Assembly (NCBI GenBank): GCA_911728435.2
Contig: OU452204.1
Span: 1,612,001 to 1,676,000, forward strand
Source of the DNA: Apoderus coryli
Lineage: Eukaryota; Arthropoda; Insecta; Coleoptera; Attelabidae
Length of the DNA: 64,000 nucleotides
Reading direction: 5' to 3'
Part shown: positions 43,281 through 54,098 of the stretch, piece by piece
Numbering within the stretch: position 1 is the first letter of the stretch
Layout: every line of letters begins with the position of its first letter
Program-made: the position numbers and the translations under genes
The notes under the pieces: generated by a model
What the model was told of the DNA's origin: nothing
Seen by the model: only the letters and a program-made list of their open reading frames with translations
Database searches by the model: none

Positions 43281-44366
43281 TCAAAATGTTTTGACGGTGA
43301 GGCAGGTGAGTGGTTTAGTAACTGGAGTCCTATAGACGGCCGTTCTTGGAATACTTTAAAGAGAGATATATGCGAAAGCTTTGCAGGTAGTACTAACTTC
43401 GGTCAATTATTTCATGAAGCTATAACTTATACGTCTGATGGATGTCCTTCATATGGTTTCTATAGCCGTATGAAGCTTCAAAAATTAAATTTGTTGCGCG
43501 TTACATTTTCGCAAGAACAGCTTGTCAGCCTGATTTGCTTTGGAATTAAAGACGCTGCTTTGCAAGCTCAATTGACACAAATAGGTCATATATCTGTTTC
43601 TTCTTTAATAACTCAGTTGTCTCGTATACAAATTAAAACAACTTTAAATCGAAATGATCATCGAACTAAACCTAGTTCTTCAACTGTCAATGTTCCATTG
43701 AAACTTGAACATATAAAATGTTTTTCTTGTAATAAATTTGGACATCGAAAAACGTCGTGTCCTGAGAGTGGTATTAAACGTGAGCGGGATGCAACACCCG
43801 GACCCAGTCATTCTTCGCAAAATATTAATAACATTTGCAATTTTTGTAAAAAAACCGGACACACAGTTGATAAATGTTTTAAAAAAATGCGGTTAGAGAA
43901 AAGTAGAGACACTTTACAGCAAGTTAACATGTGTGGTTCTTCTAAACAAGTTACTAGTGATCATTTTACTTTATTTTCACTTAAAATATGCGGTACATCT
44001 TGGAAAGTCTTGTTGGACACAGGTGCTCAAGTTTCTTTGATGCGTCAAAGCATAGCTTGTAATTTTCCTACGCCACCTATTCCACAAGATAAGTTAATAA
44101 GAGGTGTAGGTAACACTTCTTTTTATTCGAAATCTTTCATAAATGTATATATCTCTCTAGATGAGCATAATTTTCCATTAAATATTAATTTGATGCCCGA
44201 CAAGGCAATAGGATATAATATCATAATTGGTTTAGATTTCCTAAACACTCCCGGAGTAGTACTTACACACGATCAATCAATACCTCATTTGAAATTTAAC
44301 TCTACTGTTTCTAAATGCAATGAAGTTGATTCATTGTTACAGGAGTTTCAAGATATTACAACTTGA
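43281..44366 (+). CDS. Gag and protease of the LTR element
   Basis: One open frame from 43281 (no ATG until 43470) encodes a Gag domain (GEWFSNW, SWNTLKRDICESFAG), two CCHC zinc knuckles (residues 84-97 and 123-136, counted from the ATG at 43470) and a retropepsin-type protease with LLDTGAQVSLM (DTG at 183-185) and IIIGLDFL. It stops after QEFQDITT. Gag packages RNA and the protease cleaves the polyprotein. The extreme N-terminus and start codon seem lost, and the RT follows in an overlapping frame after a deletion. Confidence 0.85.
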   Translation, partial: SKCFDGEAGEWFSNWSPIDGRSWNTLKRDICESFAGSTNFGQLFHEAITYTSDGCPSYGFYSRMKLQKLNLLRVTFSQEQLVSLICFGIKDAALQAQLTQIGHISVSSLITQLSRIQIKTTLNRNDHRTKPSSSTVNVPLKLEHIKCFSCNKFGHRKTSCPESGIKRERDATPGPSHSSQNINNICNFCKKTGHTVDKCFKKMRLEKSRDTLQQVNMCGSSKQVTSDHFTLFSLKICGTSWKVLLDTGAQVSLMRQSIACNFPTPPIPQDKLIRGVGNTSFYSKSFINVYISLDEHNFPLNINLMPDKAIGYNIIIGLDFLNTPGVVLTHDQSIPHLKFNSTVSKCNEVDSLLQEFQDITT

Positions 44367-44551
44367 TAGACGATCATATTGCTCGTTTGAGTTGTAGTAA
44401 GTATTTTACAACGCTTGATATGGCAGCTGGTTTTCACCAAATTAAAGTTCATTCTGATTCAGTAGAAAAACTGGCATTCGTAACCCCTGATGGTCAGTAT
44501 GAGTTTTTACGAATGCCTTTTGGTCTAGCGAATGCTCCGTCAATTTTTTAG
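44363..44551 (+). pseudogene. Reverse transcriptase fragment of the LTR element
   Basis: IDDHIARLSCSKYFTTLDMA, AGFHQIKVH and FLRMPFGLANAPSIF are motifs of a Ty3/gypsy RT. A TAG at 44549 ends it after PSIF, and the YxDD catalytic box is absent. The frame at 44597-44809 (KVGDVAESTKVSS, then WIPEDCAEVLDSY) follows; I do not recognise that part. Confidence 0.85.
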
Positions 44552-44817
44552 CGAGCTATAAGTATTGCACTAAAGGAGGAAATCGAAAAGGGTATAGTGC
44601 TTGTTTATATTGTCACATTATCGCCAAACCGATTCGAACTAAGAAAGGTTGGTGACGTTGCAGAGTCGACAAAAGTGTCATCGGCTGCTGCTTATCAAAT
44701 GCGAATTTGGAACAAGGAATGGATTCCTGAGGATTGTGCAGAGGTCCTTGATTCGTATATCAATATTGAGGACAACTCTAAGGTATGTAGAATACATGTA
44801 GCGTGTTAGCTCTACCT

Positions 44818-45950
44818 ATTCTGGTGTGATGCTTGGGCATAGACATTGCTTTCTGGCGGATATCACATTAAGTTTCAATTGAGTTATTCTGGTGTGATGC
44901 TTGGGCATATACATTGCTTTCTGGCGGATATCACATTAAATTTCAATTGAGTTATTCTGGTGTGATGCTTGGGCATACACATTGCTTTCTGGCGGATACC
45001 ACATTAAATTTCAATTGAGTTATTCTGGTGTGATGCTTGGGCATATACATTGCTTTCTGGCGGATATCACATTAAGTTTCAATTGAGTTATTCTGGTGTG
45101 ATGCTTGGGCATATACATTGCTTTCTGGCGGATATCACATTAAGTTTCAATTGAGTTATTCTGGTGTGATGCTTGGGCATATACATTGCTTTCTGGCGGA
45201 TATCACATTAAGTTTCAATTGAGTTATTCTGGTGTGATGCTTGGGCATATACATTGCTTTCTGGCGGATATCACATTAAGTTTCAATTGAGTTATTCTGG
45301 TGTGATGCTTGGGCATATACATTGCTTTCTGGCGGATATCACATTAAGTTTCAATTAAGTTATTCTGGTGTGATGCTTGGGCATATACATTGCTTTCTGG
45401 CGGATATCACATTAAGTTTCAATTGAGTTATTCTGGTGTGATGCTTGGGCATATACATTGCTTTCTGGCGGATATCACATTAAATTTCAATTAAGTTATT
45501 CTGGTGTGATGCTTGGGCATATACATTGCTTTCTGGCGGATATCACATTAAGTTTCAATTGAGTTATTCTGGTGTGATGCTTGGGCATATACATTGCTTT
45601 CTGGCGGATATCACATTAAATATCAATTGAGTTATTCTGGTGTGATGCTTGGGCATATACATTGCTTTCTGGCGGATATCACATTAAATTTCAATTGAGT
45701 TATTTTGGTGTGATGCTTGGGCATATACATTGCTTTCTGGCGGATATCACGTTAAGTTTTAATTAAGTTATTATGGTGTGATGCTTGGGCATATACATTG
45801 CTTTCTGGCGGTTATCACATTAAGTTTTAATTAAGTTATTCTGGTGTCATGTTTGGGCATTTACATTGCTTTCTGGCATACATCACGCAGATTTTAAGGT
45901 AATTTATCTGTGCGATGCTTGGGCATATGCATTGCCTTCTGGTAGATAAA
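44818..45950. repeat. Minisatellite, about sixteen 68-bp units
   Basis: CTGGTGTGATGCTTGGGCAT is repeated every 68 bp from 44821 to about 45910. Units in the middle are nearly identical and those at the right end more diverged. Each unit carries TGTGAT and ATCACA as an inverted pair, so a unit can form a hairpin. The array takes the place of the lost pol region. Confidence 0.97.
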
Positions 45951-46108
45951 GCACAGTATTTTATTTGATTTTAAGTTACTCATAACTTACAAAATGTCTT
46001 CTTACATTCAGAATGCAAGTCAGTAGATCCAGTCTCTGAGACGATCTCTGTGAGTCAGGATAAAACCGAACAAATTGGGCCGAGAACGTCCCAGCGTCAG
46101 GTTGGCCG
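45951..46108 (+). pseudogene. Pol C-terminal scrap before the 3' LTR
   Basis: CKSVDPVSETISVSQD and RTSQRQVGR read in frame to the LTR, similar to the basic ends of gypsy pol proteins. No clear polypurine tract is seen. Confidence 0.5.
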
Positions 46109-46402
46109 TGTTAGCTATGTGCTACGCCAATGAACAATATTATACAATATTCCGTCAATGCATGTCCAAGTGGTGATTCAGAGCGTTATCTTTAGTCTAG
46201 GAGAAGAGTGTTGGATAACAGAAAGATAAAGATGAGCGATAGAATAACTGCGTGCCTTGTAGTGTACGGACGTATATTATTACTTCTTCTTTTTGTGGTT
46301 CTATTTATAGATATAACTAAATATATGCAACGTGTTGTAACAAATTTGAAATATATGTGTTTTGTTTAAGCTTTTGTTTTCGTTGATAACTAAAAGCTAA
46401 TA
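46109..46402 (+). repeat. 3' LTR (294 bp)
   Basis: Partner of 42931-43224, ending AGCTAATA at 46402, directly followed by CCCCCTCTTC of LINE D. Confidence 0.93.
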
Positions 46403-48565
46403 CCCCCTCTTCAAAAAAACTTTACAATAAATCAGCAGAATAAACGGTATAACTATAAAAGGGCAGACTTCCCCCGGTTATACCAACTAATTCTCGAACA
46501 GGACTGGTCGATTCTTGACTCTGTGGATGATGTGGATATCGCGGTCTCCACCTTCTATGACATCTTAAACGCAATATTTGATGTGTGCGTACCCGCTGTG
46601 AGAACTCGCTCCAGGAAGCATTCATACCCATGCTGGTATACACATGATATCATAAGTAATATTAGGATGAAAATGCGACTTTTCAAGAAATGGAGATCCT
46701 CACGGGATTTAAACGATCTACAAGCCTTCAGACATTTAAGATCATTAATCAAAAGCCAGATCAATAATTCATACCGAAACTATCTTGTTCATATTCAGGA
46801 TTCAATAAAGACCGACCCAAAAAAACTCTGGGAGTTTGTTCATAATAAAAAAAGAAAGTCACGAATACCGGGCGTTGTGCATGACATTGACGATGATGAG
46901 GTCTGCGAGCCTGGAGATATAGTCAAGGCTTTTGCGTCATACTTTAACAGTGTTTATGTGCCCTCCAGCCCCTATGTGCGTGGTGACTCGAGGGACGCTG
47001 CGTCTCAGATATCGGTGGGTCGGTTGGATAACAGTGACGTGCTCGCTTCGCTGAAGCGCTTGAAGCCAAGGATGACGTCGGGCCCCGACAATGTCCCAGC
47101 CTTTATTATACGAGACTGTGCTTATGCTTTTGCTCATCCTTTACAAATTCTGTTTAACAAATCACTTAATTGTAAAACATTTCCTGAAGCATGGAAATTT
47201 GCTCGCATCTGTCCTCTTCATAAGTCGGCTGAAATCGATCAAATCAGAAACTATCGTCCTATTTCCATTTTACCCAATTTCGCTAAAGTATTTGAAACTA
47301 CACTTCACAGAAAAATATTTAACCAAGTAAAGCACGACATCGACTCTAAGCAGCATGGTTTCTTCCAGGGACGATCCACAGTCACTAATCTAACGTGTTT
47401 TTTTCAGGACGTGTTTTCCGCTGTCGGTGGAGGCATGCAACTGGATGCTATCTACACCGACTTTTCGAAAGCGTTCGATAAACTTGATCACTCCCTGATA
47501 CTGCAGAAGATGTGCAATATTGGCTTTGATGAGGATCTCCTGGTGTTTTTGTATACTTATCTAACTAATCGTAAACAATTCGTTGAATACAATGGACATA
47601 GGTCTGATTATTTCATACCCACCAGTGATGCCCCACAGAGCAGTTGTCTTGCTCCCCTTATTTTCTCCATTTTCATTAATGACATATCGGAAGGCTTTTT
47701 GAGCAGTTACTTGATTTTTGCTGATGACTTCAAGATTTACAGGGCTGTTCGATCTCTTGCTGATTGCGAATTGTTGCAGGCTGATCTGTCGAGGCTCGAG
47801 CTGTGGTGCCATACTAACAAACTGCCTTTGAATGTAGGAAAATGCAAACTTGCTGTATTCTCCAGGTCGCAGAGCACACTTATGTTTCCCTACCGGTTAT
47901 GTAATACCATTCTTGACTCGTATGAGGCCGTCAAGGATTTGGGAGTCTATGTGGACACCAACTTACAATTTACAACACATGCACAGCACCTACTATGTGA
48001 CTCTTTTCGTATGCTTGGTTTTTTGTTTCGAATAACTAAAGAATTTAACAACGTTGAGTGTCTGACCAATTTGTTCAATGCGTTGATCAGATCTAAGCTT
48101 GAGTATGCTTCCAATATATGGTCTCCCATATATCAAGTACATATAAGACAGGTTGAGAGTGTTCAGCGTAGATTTCTCAAGTACTTAGCGTTCAAAATTG
48201 ATGGACATTTTCCATCCCGCGGATATGATCATCGCATGCTCCTTGACAGATTTAACATGAACTCTTTGGCTACACGTAGATTATATGCTGGACAGGTGTT
48301 CCTCTTTAAAATAATTAATGGTATGATTGACTGTCCTCGGCTGCTGGAGCGGATTGGTTTCAACATTCCACGGTTTTATTCCAGAAACGCTAGGTTATTC
48401 CATATCCATACACTTCGTACCAACTATGAGTATAGGGCACCTCTATTTAGAGCATTACAAGAGTGCAATGCGCGAGGGATCAGCAGTGAGGTCGAATACT
48501 TTGACCAAACACTGCGTGGGTTCAGGGCCCAGTTGTCTCGCCTCCTATATCGCTCCGAAGATTAG
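46403..48565 (+). CDS. LINE D linker and reverse transcriptase, uninterrupted
   Basis: The frame runs from the LTR junction (PLQKNFTINQQNKRYNY) to 48565. Counting from the ATG at 46523 (680 codons), it has GPDNVPAFIIRDC (187-199), NYRPISILPNFAKVF (243-257), TDFSKAFD (312-319), FADD (399-402) and a thumb with RRFLKYLAFKIDGHF. At 369-375 the usual GAPQGSC reads DAPQSSC, two changes in motif B that would probably impair catalysis; the D' copy keeps the normal form. Otherwise the frame is complete, so damage is recent. Confidence 0.9.
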   Translation, partial: PPLQKNFTINQQNKRYNYKRADFPRLYQLILEQDWSILDSVDDVDIAVSTFYDILNAIFDVCVPAVRTRSRKHSYPCWYTHDIISNIRMKMRLFKKWRSSRDLNDLQAFRHLRSLIKSQINNSYRNYLVHIQDSIKTDPKKLWEFVHNKKRKSRIPGVVHDIDDDEVCEPGDIVKAFASYFNSVYVPSSPYVRGDSRDAASQISVGRLDNSDVLASLKRLKPRMTSGPDNVPAFIIRDCAYAFAHPLQILFNKSLNCKTFPEAWKFARICPLHKSAEIDQIRNYRPISILPNFAKVFETTLHRKIFNQVKHDIDSKQHGFFQGRSTVTNLTCFFQDVFSAVGGGMQLDAIYTDFSKAFDKLDHSLILQKMCNIGFDEDLLVFLYTYLTNRKQFVEYNGHRSDYFIPTSDAPQSSCLAPLIFSIFINDISEGFLSSYLIFADDFKIYRAVRSLADCELLQADLSRLELWCHTNKLPLNVGKCKLAVFSRSQSTLMFPYRLCNTILDSYEAVKDLGVYVDTNLQFTTHAQHLLCDSFRMLGFLFRITKEFNNVECLTNLFNALIRSKLEYASNIWSPIYQVHIRQVESVQRRFLKYLAFKIDGHFPSRGYDHRMLLDRFNMNSLATRRLYAGQVFLFKIINGMIDCPRLLERIGFNIPRFYSRNARLFHIHTLRTNYEYRAPLFRALQECNARGISSEVEYFDQTLRGFRAQLSRLLYRSED

Positions 48566-48933
48566 CTTACTGTGAGATCTTATTTATTATATGCGCATAT
48601 TCTTATTTATTATATACGCATATTCTGTCTCAATAATGTTTATGTTTGCTATCTTAGTATTGGTAACAATTTTTAGTGTTATGGTTTCTTAGATGATGTA
48701 AAGTAATTACCTAAATATGTACAATAATTTGTAAGAGTTTGCCTTGTAATTGGGTGTTAAACCTGTTAGGCAAGAAATGAATGAATAAATAAATGAATAA
48801 ATAAATGAGGCTGAACACTACGTCCAACAGCAATAACACATCAATACAAAACACACATCAGATATGGAGATCTCGGAGGAACCGGAACAAGCAAGCGCAA
48901 AACGATCTTATGGGCTGATTGAAATAGTTGACT

Positions 48934-49221
48934 TTACTGTTTATTTTGTATGTTACAAGTTTGGCATGACCTTAAAAGAGGTGCCTTGGTCTCATAGTTC
49001 GTACGAAGTGAGGGAACATAAAAAAGCCTACTATTTCTAGCAAAAATTCGAGGAAGATGAAAATTAATTTGGCGGAGCAGTTCTGTGCAATCTATGAAAT
49101 TTTTGATAATTTTAAAAATAAACAGTTGACCTGCATAAATCCGACGCGTTTCCAGTGAAAACACATGGAAACGGTCAAGCAGTGTCTTATGAGCAAATCC
49201 TCTGTGTGGAAACCTACCATC
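48934..49221 (-). pseudogene. LINE G RT C-terminus
   Basis: LDGRFPHRGFAHKTLLDRF, YAGQLFIFKIIKNFIDC and RTNYETKAPLLRSC match the end of the LINE D RT. The upstream half (ending FLKYLA) is on the other side of LINE H at 49886. Confidence 0.8.
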
Positions 49222-49885
49222 AAGCGTAAATAATAACAATAAATGTTTTATTGTGCAAAAAAAACCAAATGACAATTCAAGCATACAAAATTTGCTTACA
49301 AATATCAAATCAGTCACTTAGGCTAGTTTACACAAAAGGAATAAGATTTGGCTATAGCCACTCTTCCACTTATTCCAAACTTAACACTGCACAAAAGAAA
49401 CACGCACTCATGAATATAATTTAAGGAAATAGTCTGCGCCCCAACTCTCTCTTGAAACTAAACAACGATAAATTAAGAATATCTATTAAGTTATTCAAAA
49501 GTTTAGGACCATTATATGAAAAACATCCTTCGAATTTAGCAGTAGAATGTTGTGGAATTGTAAAGGAGTTGAAGCGCAAATCAAGTCCGTGGACATTATA
49601 CCTCCTCAAGAGCAGGTCAGCAAGGTACTGAGGTATATGGAACGTAAGAATCTTATACAACGAGACAGAATACAAGTAATCAAACCAAATGGCCAGCCTA
49701 GGTTCTTTTAGTGTATTAAGAAATTGAGTAATATGAGCTGCGAAGGGAACTTTGCACACGAATCTTATACCTGCATTCTGTACTCGCTGCACTTTATCAT
49801 TATTATAATTTGCCAGATAATAGTAATACACTGGCGAACAACAGTCCAGGTGTGGGTAAATCAATGATTTTACGAGCATCAACTT
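49222..49885 (-). pseudogene. LINE H fragment inserted in LINE G
   Basis: The 153-codon frame at 49421-49882 reads MMLVKSLIYPHLDCCSPVYY, VQRVQNAGIRFVCK and LYKILTFHIPQYL, the thumb and C-terminus of a different LINE family. A 3' UTR with ATAAAACATTTATTG ends at about 49228. It is 5'-truncated. Confidence 0.8.
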
Positions 49886-50737
49886 TGTACCTTATGCCAA
49901 ATATTTGAGGAATCTGCGCTGCATGTATTCAATGTGACCAATTGATATATGGGAAATTATATAATTGATGCATATTCAAGCCTGGATCTCACAGAGAGTA
50001 CAAATTCATTATATATTGAATATCCGTGAAGTCCTTGGTAACTCGAAACATAAATCCAAGCAGGCGCAATGCATCCCGGGTGATGCACTCAATATGATGA
50101 CCAAACGATAAGTCTGTGTCAACATAGACTCCAAGATCCCTCAACACTTCGCAACGCTCAACAGCCGTATCATTTAGTTGGTAATGGAATTCAAATGTAT
50201 TTTGCGATCTAGAGAACACGGCAAACTTACATTTTTGATGGTTCAAAGGTAGTTTGTTAGATTCACACCATTTCGCAAGCGTAAACAAGTCATCCTGTAG
50301 CAAATTGCAATAATCCCTATCCTGAACCACACGATACATTTTCAGGTCATCATCAAAACAATAAATATTTGCTATATATTCCCGTTGATATATCGTTAAT
50401 AAAAACCGAGAATATTAACGGCGCCTAACAGCTGCCCTGCGGTGCCCCACTGGTCGGCGTAAAAGTCAAGGGCTTGTGACCGTTGTATTCGAGTGTAGTT
50501 CTGATGATCGCAAAGGTAAGAAGCAAAAAACGATAGAAGGACGTCATCGAAACCACTAAGAGACATTTTCCGAAGTATCACCACATTATCCAACTTATCG
50601 AAGGTCTTCGAGAAATCGGTATAGACAGCACGACTCTGAGTCCCTCCTCTAGTGCGCGATAAACATCCTCCAAGAAGCATGTCAAGTTCGTTACTGTAGA
50701 TCGCCCCGCCGAATAAAGCCATGCTGCTGCAAGTCAA
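49886..50737 (-). pseudogene. LINE G RT palm, broken
   Basis: Frames 49989-50339 (DLGVYVDTDL, KWCESNKLPLNHQKCKFAV) and 50396-50737 (AVYTDFSKTFDKLDN) are consecutive RT parts in different frames. Between them the GAPQG motif (GAPQGSC-like on the minus strand near 50440) and the FADD region near 50350 are frameshifted. Confidence 0.75.
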
Positions 50738-51112
50738 TTTCCCTGGCTATATATTTTTCTATGAAGTGTTGTCTCAAAGACCTTCGAAAAGTTGGCGAGA
50801 AGAGAGATGGGTCGATAGTTCTCAACACGATCATTTCCCGCAGATTTATGTATTGGACAAACACGGGAAACTTTCCAAGCATCAGGGAATACATTGGAGC
50901 TCAGTGATCTGTTGAAGAAAGCTCGTAGGGGTGATGCAAAGATAGTCGCACAGTCTCTTAGGATGAAGGCTTGTTTCTGGTCCCGATGTCATTTTTGGTT
51001 TTAGTTGTTTAAGTGACGTAAGGACATCATCAATATCATAGAGACCCACCGATATGTGAGATATGCTGTCAGGTGGCCTTTCATCTTGACGAGGTGTACT
51101 ATTTACGTACAC
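50691..51112 (-). pseudogene. LINE G RT fingers, broken
   Basis: Frames 50691-50894 and 50882-51112 contain SHISVGLYDIDDVLTSLKQL, KPKMTSGPETSL and later QQHGFIRRGDLQ, the motif 0 to 2a region with frameshifts where NYRPIS should be. Confidence 0.7.
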
Positions 51113-51138
51113 ACTGTTAAAATATTTTGCAAAGACGT

Positions 51139-52015
51139 TTATCTCGGGATCATGTCATCAGGCGTGAAGTACTCAATGCCATCCACATCATACATTACCC
51201 CTGGAATCCTTGATTTTCGTTTTTTGTTTTGTACAAAGTTCCATGATCTTTTTGGATCCGTTTTTACCGAAGCCTGGACTTCTATTAAATAATTATTATA
51301 TGCCATGTTGATTTTGTTCTTGACTCTAGTCCTTAATTCCCTAAACATGTTGCGGCATCTTAAACAATGTGTGGACTTACACTTTTTTAAAATCTTAGTC
51401 TTTTCCTGTATATCGTGTAGCAGTTCTTGAGTGTACCAGGAGGGATATTTATATTTTTTAGAATAAATTCTCAGATTAGGGAAACACATTTTATTAAGAA
51501 TCTCATAGAATGCCGACACAAATTGATTCACATCACTGATATGATCAAGGGAAGACCAGTCCTGAAGCCGAAGTTGCTGATACAGCAATGGATAGTTAGC
51601 CTTTCGAAAATTGAATCTTTTACTGTGAGTATTGATCGGAAACATTTTTTGTAAGTTAGCCTTCGCTTTAAAACAAATATTCAACGCCGGAAGACACGGT
51701 GTCACCACGCCTTGAAAGTTTGAGAACCAGATCAAGTATATGATTATTATAATTCTGAGTCGTATTATACTGCTCCAACCCGATCACCGACATGAAATTC
51801 CGTACCGCTTTTAAAGGATTATTATTAGTGTGCAGACGATTCTCGTAGTGAACATTGACATCTCCAAAAATGAGCATGTGTGCATCATGTAAACATGATA
51901 AGTGCTCAAAGAATTTAAACAGCTGAATATAGTGATCGACATTTAGATTTGGGGAGACATACACACAGAAGCAGACAAATGAAAAATAACCCACACATAT
52001 TTTACATCCAACCAA
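51139..52015 (-). pseudogene. LINE G endonuclease end and linker
   Basis: Frame 51668-52015 reads VGCKICVGYFSFVCFCVYVS and IFGDVNVHYENRL, the endonuclease. Frame 51139-51735 has the linker with WYTQELLHDIQEK and FVQNKKRKSRIPGV. A 5' remnant to 52136 still reads RSDLNPKN-like residues. Confidence 0.8.
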
Positions 52016-52380
52016 ATCTATTAATGGATGCGGGATGAGTAAAGAAAAGTCTGATATTTGAATTTTTTGGGTTCAAGTCAGATCTGCGATTTGAATATTG
52101 TTTTCCCCCCTGCTCCTCCGCTCCGTCAGTTGCTGCTTTATTTATTTTATTTATTGATTTAAACTTGCCTAACAGGTTTAACATCCAATTACAAGGCAAA
52201 CTCTTAAAAATATTGTACATATTTAGGAAATTACTTTACATTATCCAAGAAACAATAACACTAAAAATTGTTACCAATACTAAGATAGTAAACATAAACA
52301 TTATTGAGTTAAAACTAACGACATCGAAATTAATTTAGGAAAAGAATATGCGTATATAATAAATAAGATCTCACAGTAAG

Positions 52381-52791
52381 CTAATCTTCGGAGCGATATA
52401 GGAGGCGAGACAACTGGGCCCTAAACCCACGCAGTGTTTGGTCAAAGTAATCGACCTCACTGCTGATCCCTCGCGCATTGCACTCTTGTAATGCTCTAAA
52501 TAGAGGTGCCCTATACTCATAGTTGGTACGAAGTGTATGGATATGGAATAACCTAGCGTTTCTGGAATAAAACCGTGGAATGTTGAAACCAATCCGCTCC
52601 AGCAGCTGAGGACAGTCAATCATACCATTAATTATTTTAAAGAGGAACACCTGTCCAGCATATAATCTACGTGTAGCCAAAGAGTTCATGTTAAATCTGT
52701 CAAGGAGCATGCGATGATCATATCCGCGGGATGGAAAATGTCCATCAATTTTGAACGCTAAGTACTTGAGAAATCTACGCTGAACACTCAA
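52381..52791 (-). pseudogene. LINE D' RT C-terminus
   Basis: Same sequence as the end of the LINE D RT (RRFLKYLAFKIDGHFPSRG to LSRLLYRSED) but separated from the main frame by a small indel near 52785 (VECSA versus VESVQRRFLK). Confidence 0.85.
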
Positions 52792-54067
52792 CCTGTCTTA
52801 TATGTACTTGATATATGGGAGACCATATATTGGAAGCATACTCAAGCTTAGATCTGATCAACGCATTGAACAAATTGGTCAGACACTCAACGTTGTTAAA
52901 TTCTTTAGTTATTCGAAACAAAAAACCAAGCATTCGAAAAGAGTCACATAGTAGGTGCTGTGCATGTGTTGTAAATTGTAAGTTGGTGTCCACATAGACT
53001 CCCAAATCCTTGACGACCTCATACGAGTCAAGAATGGTATTACATAACCGGTAGGGAAACATAAGTGTGCTCTGCGACCTGGAGAATACAGCAAGTTTGC
53101 ATTTTCCTACATTCAAAGGCAGTTTGTTAGTATGGCACCACAGCTCGAGCCTCGACAGATCAGCCTGCAACAATTCGCAATCAGCAAGAGATCGAACAGC
53201 CCTGTAAATCTTGAAATCATCAGCAAAAATCAAGTAACTGCTCAAAAAGCCTTCCGATATCTCATTAATGAAAATGGAGAAAATAAGGGGAGCAAGACAA
53301 CTGCCCTGTGGGGCACCACTGGTGGGTATGAAATAATCAGACCTATGTCCATTGTATTCAACGAATTGTTTACGATTAGTTAGATAAGTATAAAAAAACA
53401 CCAGGAGATCCTCATCAAAGCCAATATTGCACATCTTCTGCAGTATCAGGGAGTGATCAAGTTTATCGAACGCTTTCGAAAAGTCGGTGTAGATAGCATC
53501 CAGTTGCATGCCTCCACCGACAGCGGAAAACACGTCCTGAAAAAAACACGTTAGATTAGTGACTGTGGATCGTCCCTGGAAGAAACCATGCTGCTTAGAG
53601 TCGATGTCGTGCTTTACTTGGTTAAATATTTTTCTGTGAAGTGTAGTTTCAAATACTTTAGCGAAATTGGGTAAAATGGAAATAGGACGATAGTTTCTGA
53701 TTTGATCGATTTCAGCCGACTTATGAATAGGACAGATGCGAGCAAATTTCCATGCTTCAGGAAATGTTTTACAATTAAGTGATTTGTTAAACAGAATTTG
53801 TAAAGGATGAGCAAAAGCATAAGCACAGTCTCGTATAATAAAGGCTGGGACATTGTCGGGGCCCGACGTCATCCTTGGCTTCAAGCACTTCAGCGAACCG
53901 AGCACGTCACTGTTATCCAACCGACCCACCGATATCTGAGACGCAGCGTCCCTCGAGTCACCACGCACATAGGGGCTGAAGGGCACATAAACACTGTTAA
54001 AGTATGACGCAAAAGCATTGACTATATCTCCAGGCTCGCAAACCTCATCATCATCAATGTCATGCAC
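52775..54067 (-). CDS. LINE D' reverse transcriptase, main frame
   Basis: 430 codons from the linker (DIDDDEVCEPGDIVNAF) through GPDNVPAFIIRDC, NYRPIS, TDFSKAFD and GAPQGSCLAPL to FADD and the thumb. It keeps the normal motif B that LINE D has lost, but is truncated by a frameshift before the last 130 residues and separated from its upstream linker by another at about 54110. Confidence 0.88.
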   Translation of the reverse strand: MHDIDDDEVCEPGDIVNAFASYFNSVYVPFSPYVRGDSRDAASQISVGRLDNSDVLGSLKCLKPRMTSGPDNVPAFIIRDCAYAFAHPLQILFNKSLNCKTFPEAWKFARICPIHKSAEIDQIRNYRPISILPNFAKVFETTLHRKIFNQVKHDIDSKQHGFFQGRSTVTNLTCFFQDVFSAVGGGMQLDAIYTDFSKAFDKLDHSLILQKMCNIGFDEDLLVFFYTYLTNRKQFVEYNGHRSDYFIPTSGAPQGSCLAPLIFSIFINEISEGFLSSYLIFADDFKIYRAVRSLADCELLQADLSRLELWCHTNKLPLNVGKCKLAVFSRSQSTLMFPYRLCNTILDSYEVVKDLGVYVDTNLQFTTHAQHLLCDSFRMLGFLFRITKEFNNVECLTNLFNALIRSKLEYASNIWSPIYQVHIRQVECSA

Positions 54068-54098
54068 AACGCCCGGTATTCGTGACTTTCTTTTTTTA

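Larger units (their letters stand above)
42931..46402 (+). mobile_element. Young Ty3/gypsy-like LTR retrotransposon, deleted pol, with a 68-bp minisatellite
   Basis: Two 294-bp LTRs flank 2.9 kb holding gag, protease and the first part of RT; RNase H and integrase are gone. The host repeats CCCCC on both sides. The uninterrupted host sequence is preserved in LINE D' (near 54540), where ATACCCCCTCTTC is continuous. Only about 1% LTR divergence implies a recent insertion, so the deleted form was probably mobilised by an intact relative. Confidence 0.92.
41984..48807 (+). mobile_element. LINE D, non-LTR retrotransposon, interrupted by an LTR element
   Basis: LINE D occupies 41984-42930 and 46403-48807. 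It begins in the last part of ORF1, then has the endonuclease, and after the LTR insertion the linker and RT, ending in CCTGTTAGGCAAGAAATGAATG and an AATA-rich tail. It is 5'-truncated. An almost identical inverted copy (D') lies at 52137-54824. Confidence 0.88.
48905..52136 (-). mobile_element. LINE G, non-LTR retrotransposon, multiply frameshifted
   Basis: On the minus strand LINE G extends from an endonuclease piece at about 52136 to a C-terminal RT frame ending near 48905. It is related to D and B but clearly distinct. It is split at 49222-49885 by LINE H. D' abuts its 5' side at 52137, so D' may be inserted in it. The usual 3' UTR motif is missing, so the 3' end may be lost. Confidence 0.8.

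Noticed and set aside
44818..45950. CRISPR array
   Set aside because: The 68-bp units are directly adjacent, with no unique spacers, and lie inside an LTR retrotransposon in a eukaryotic genome.
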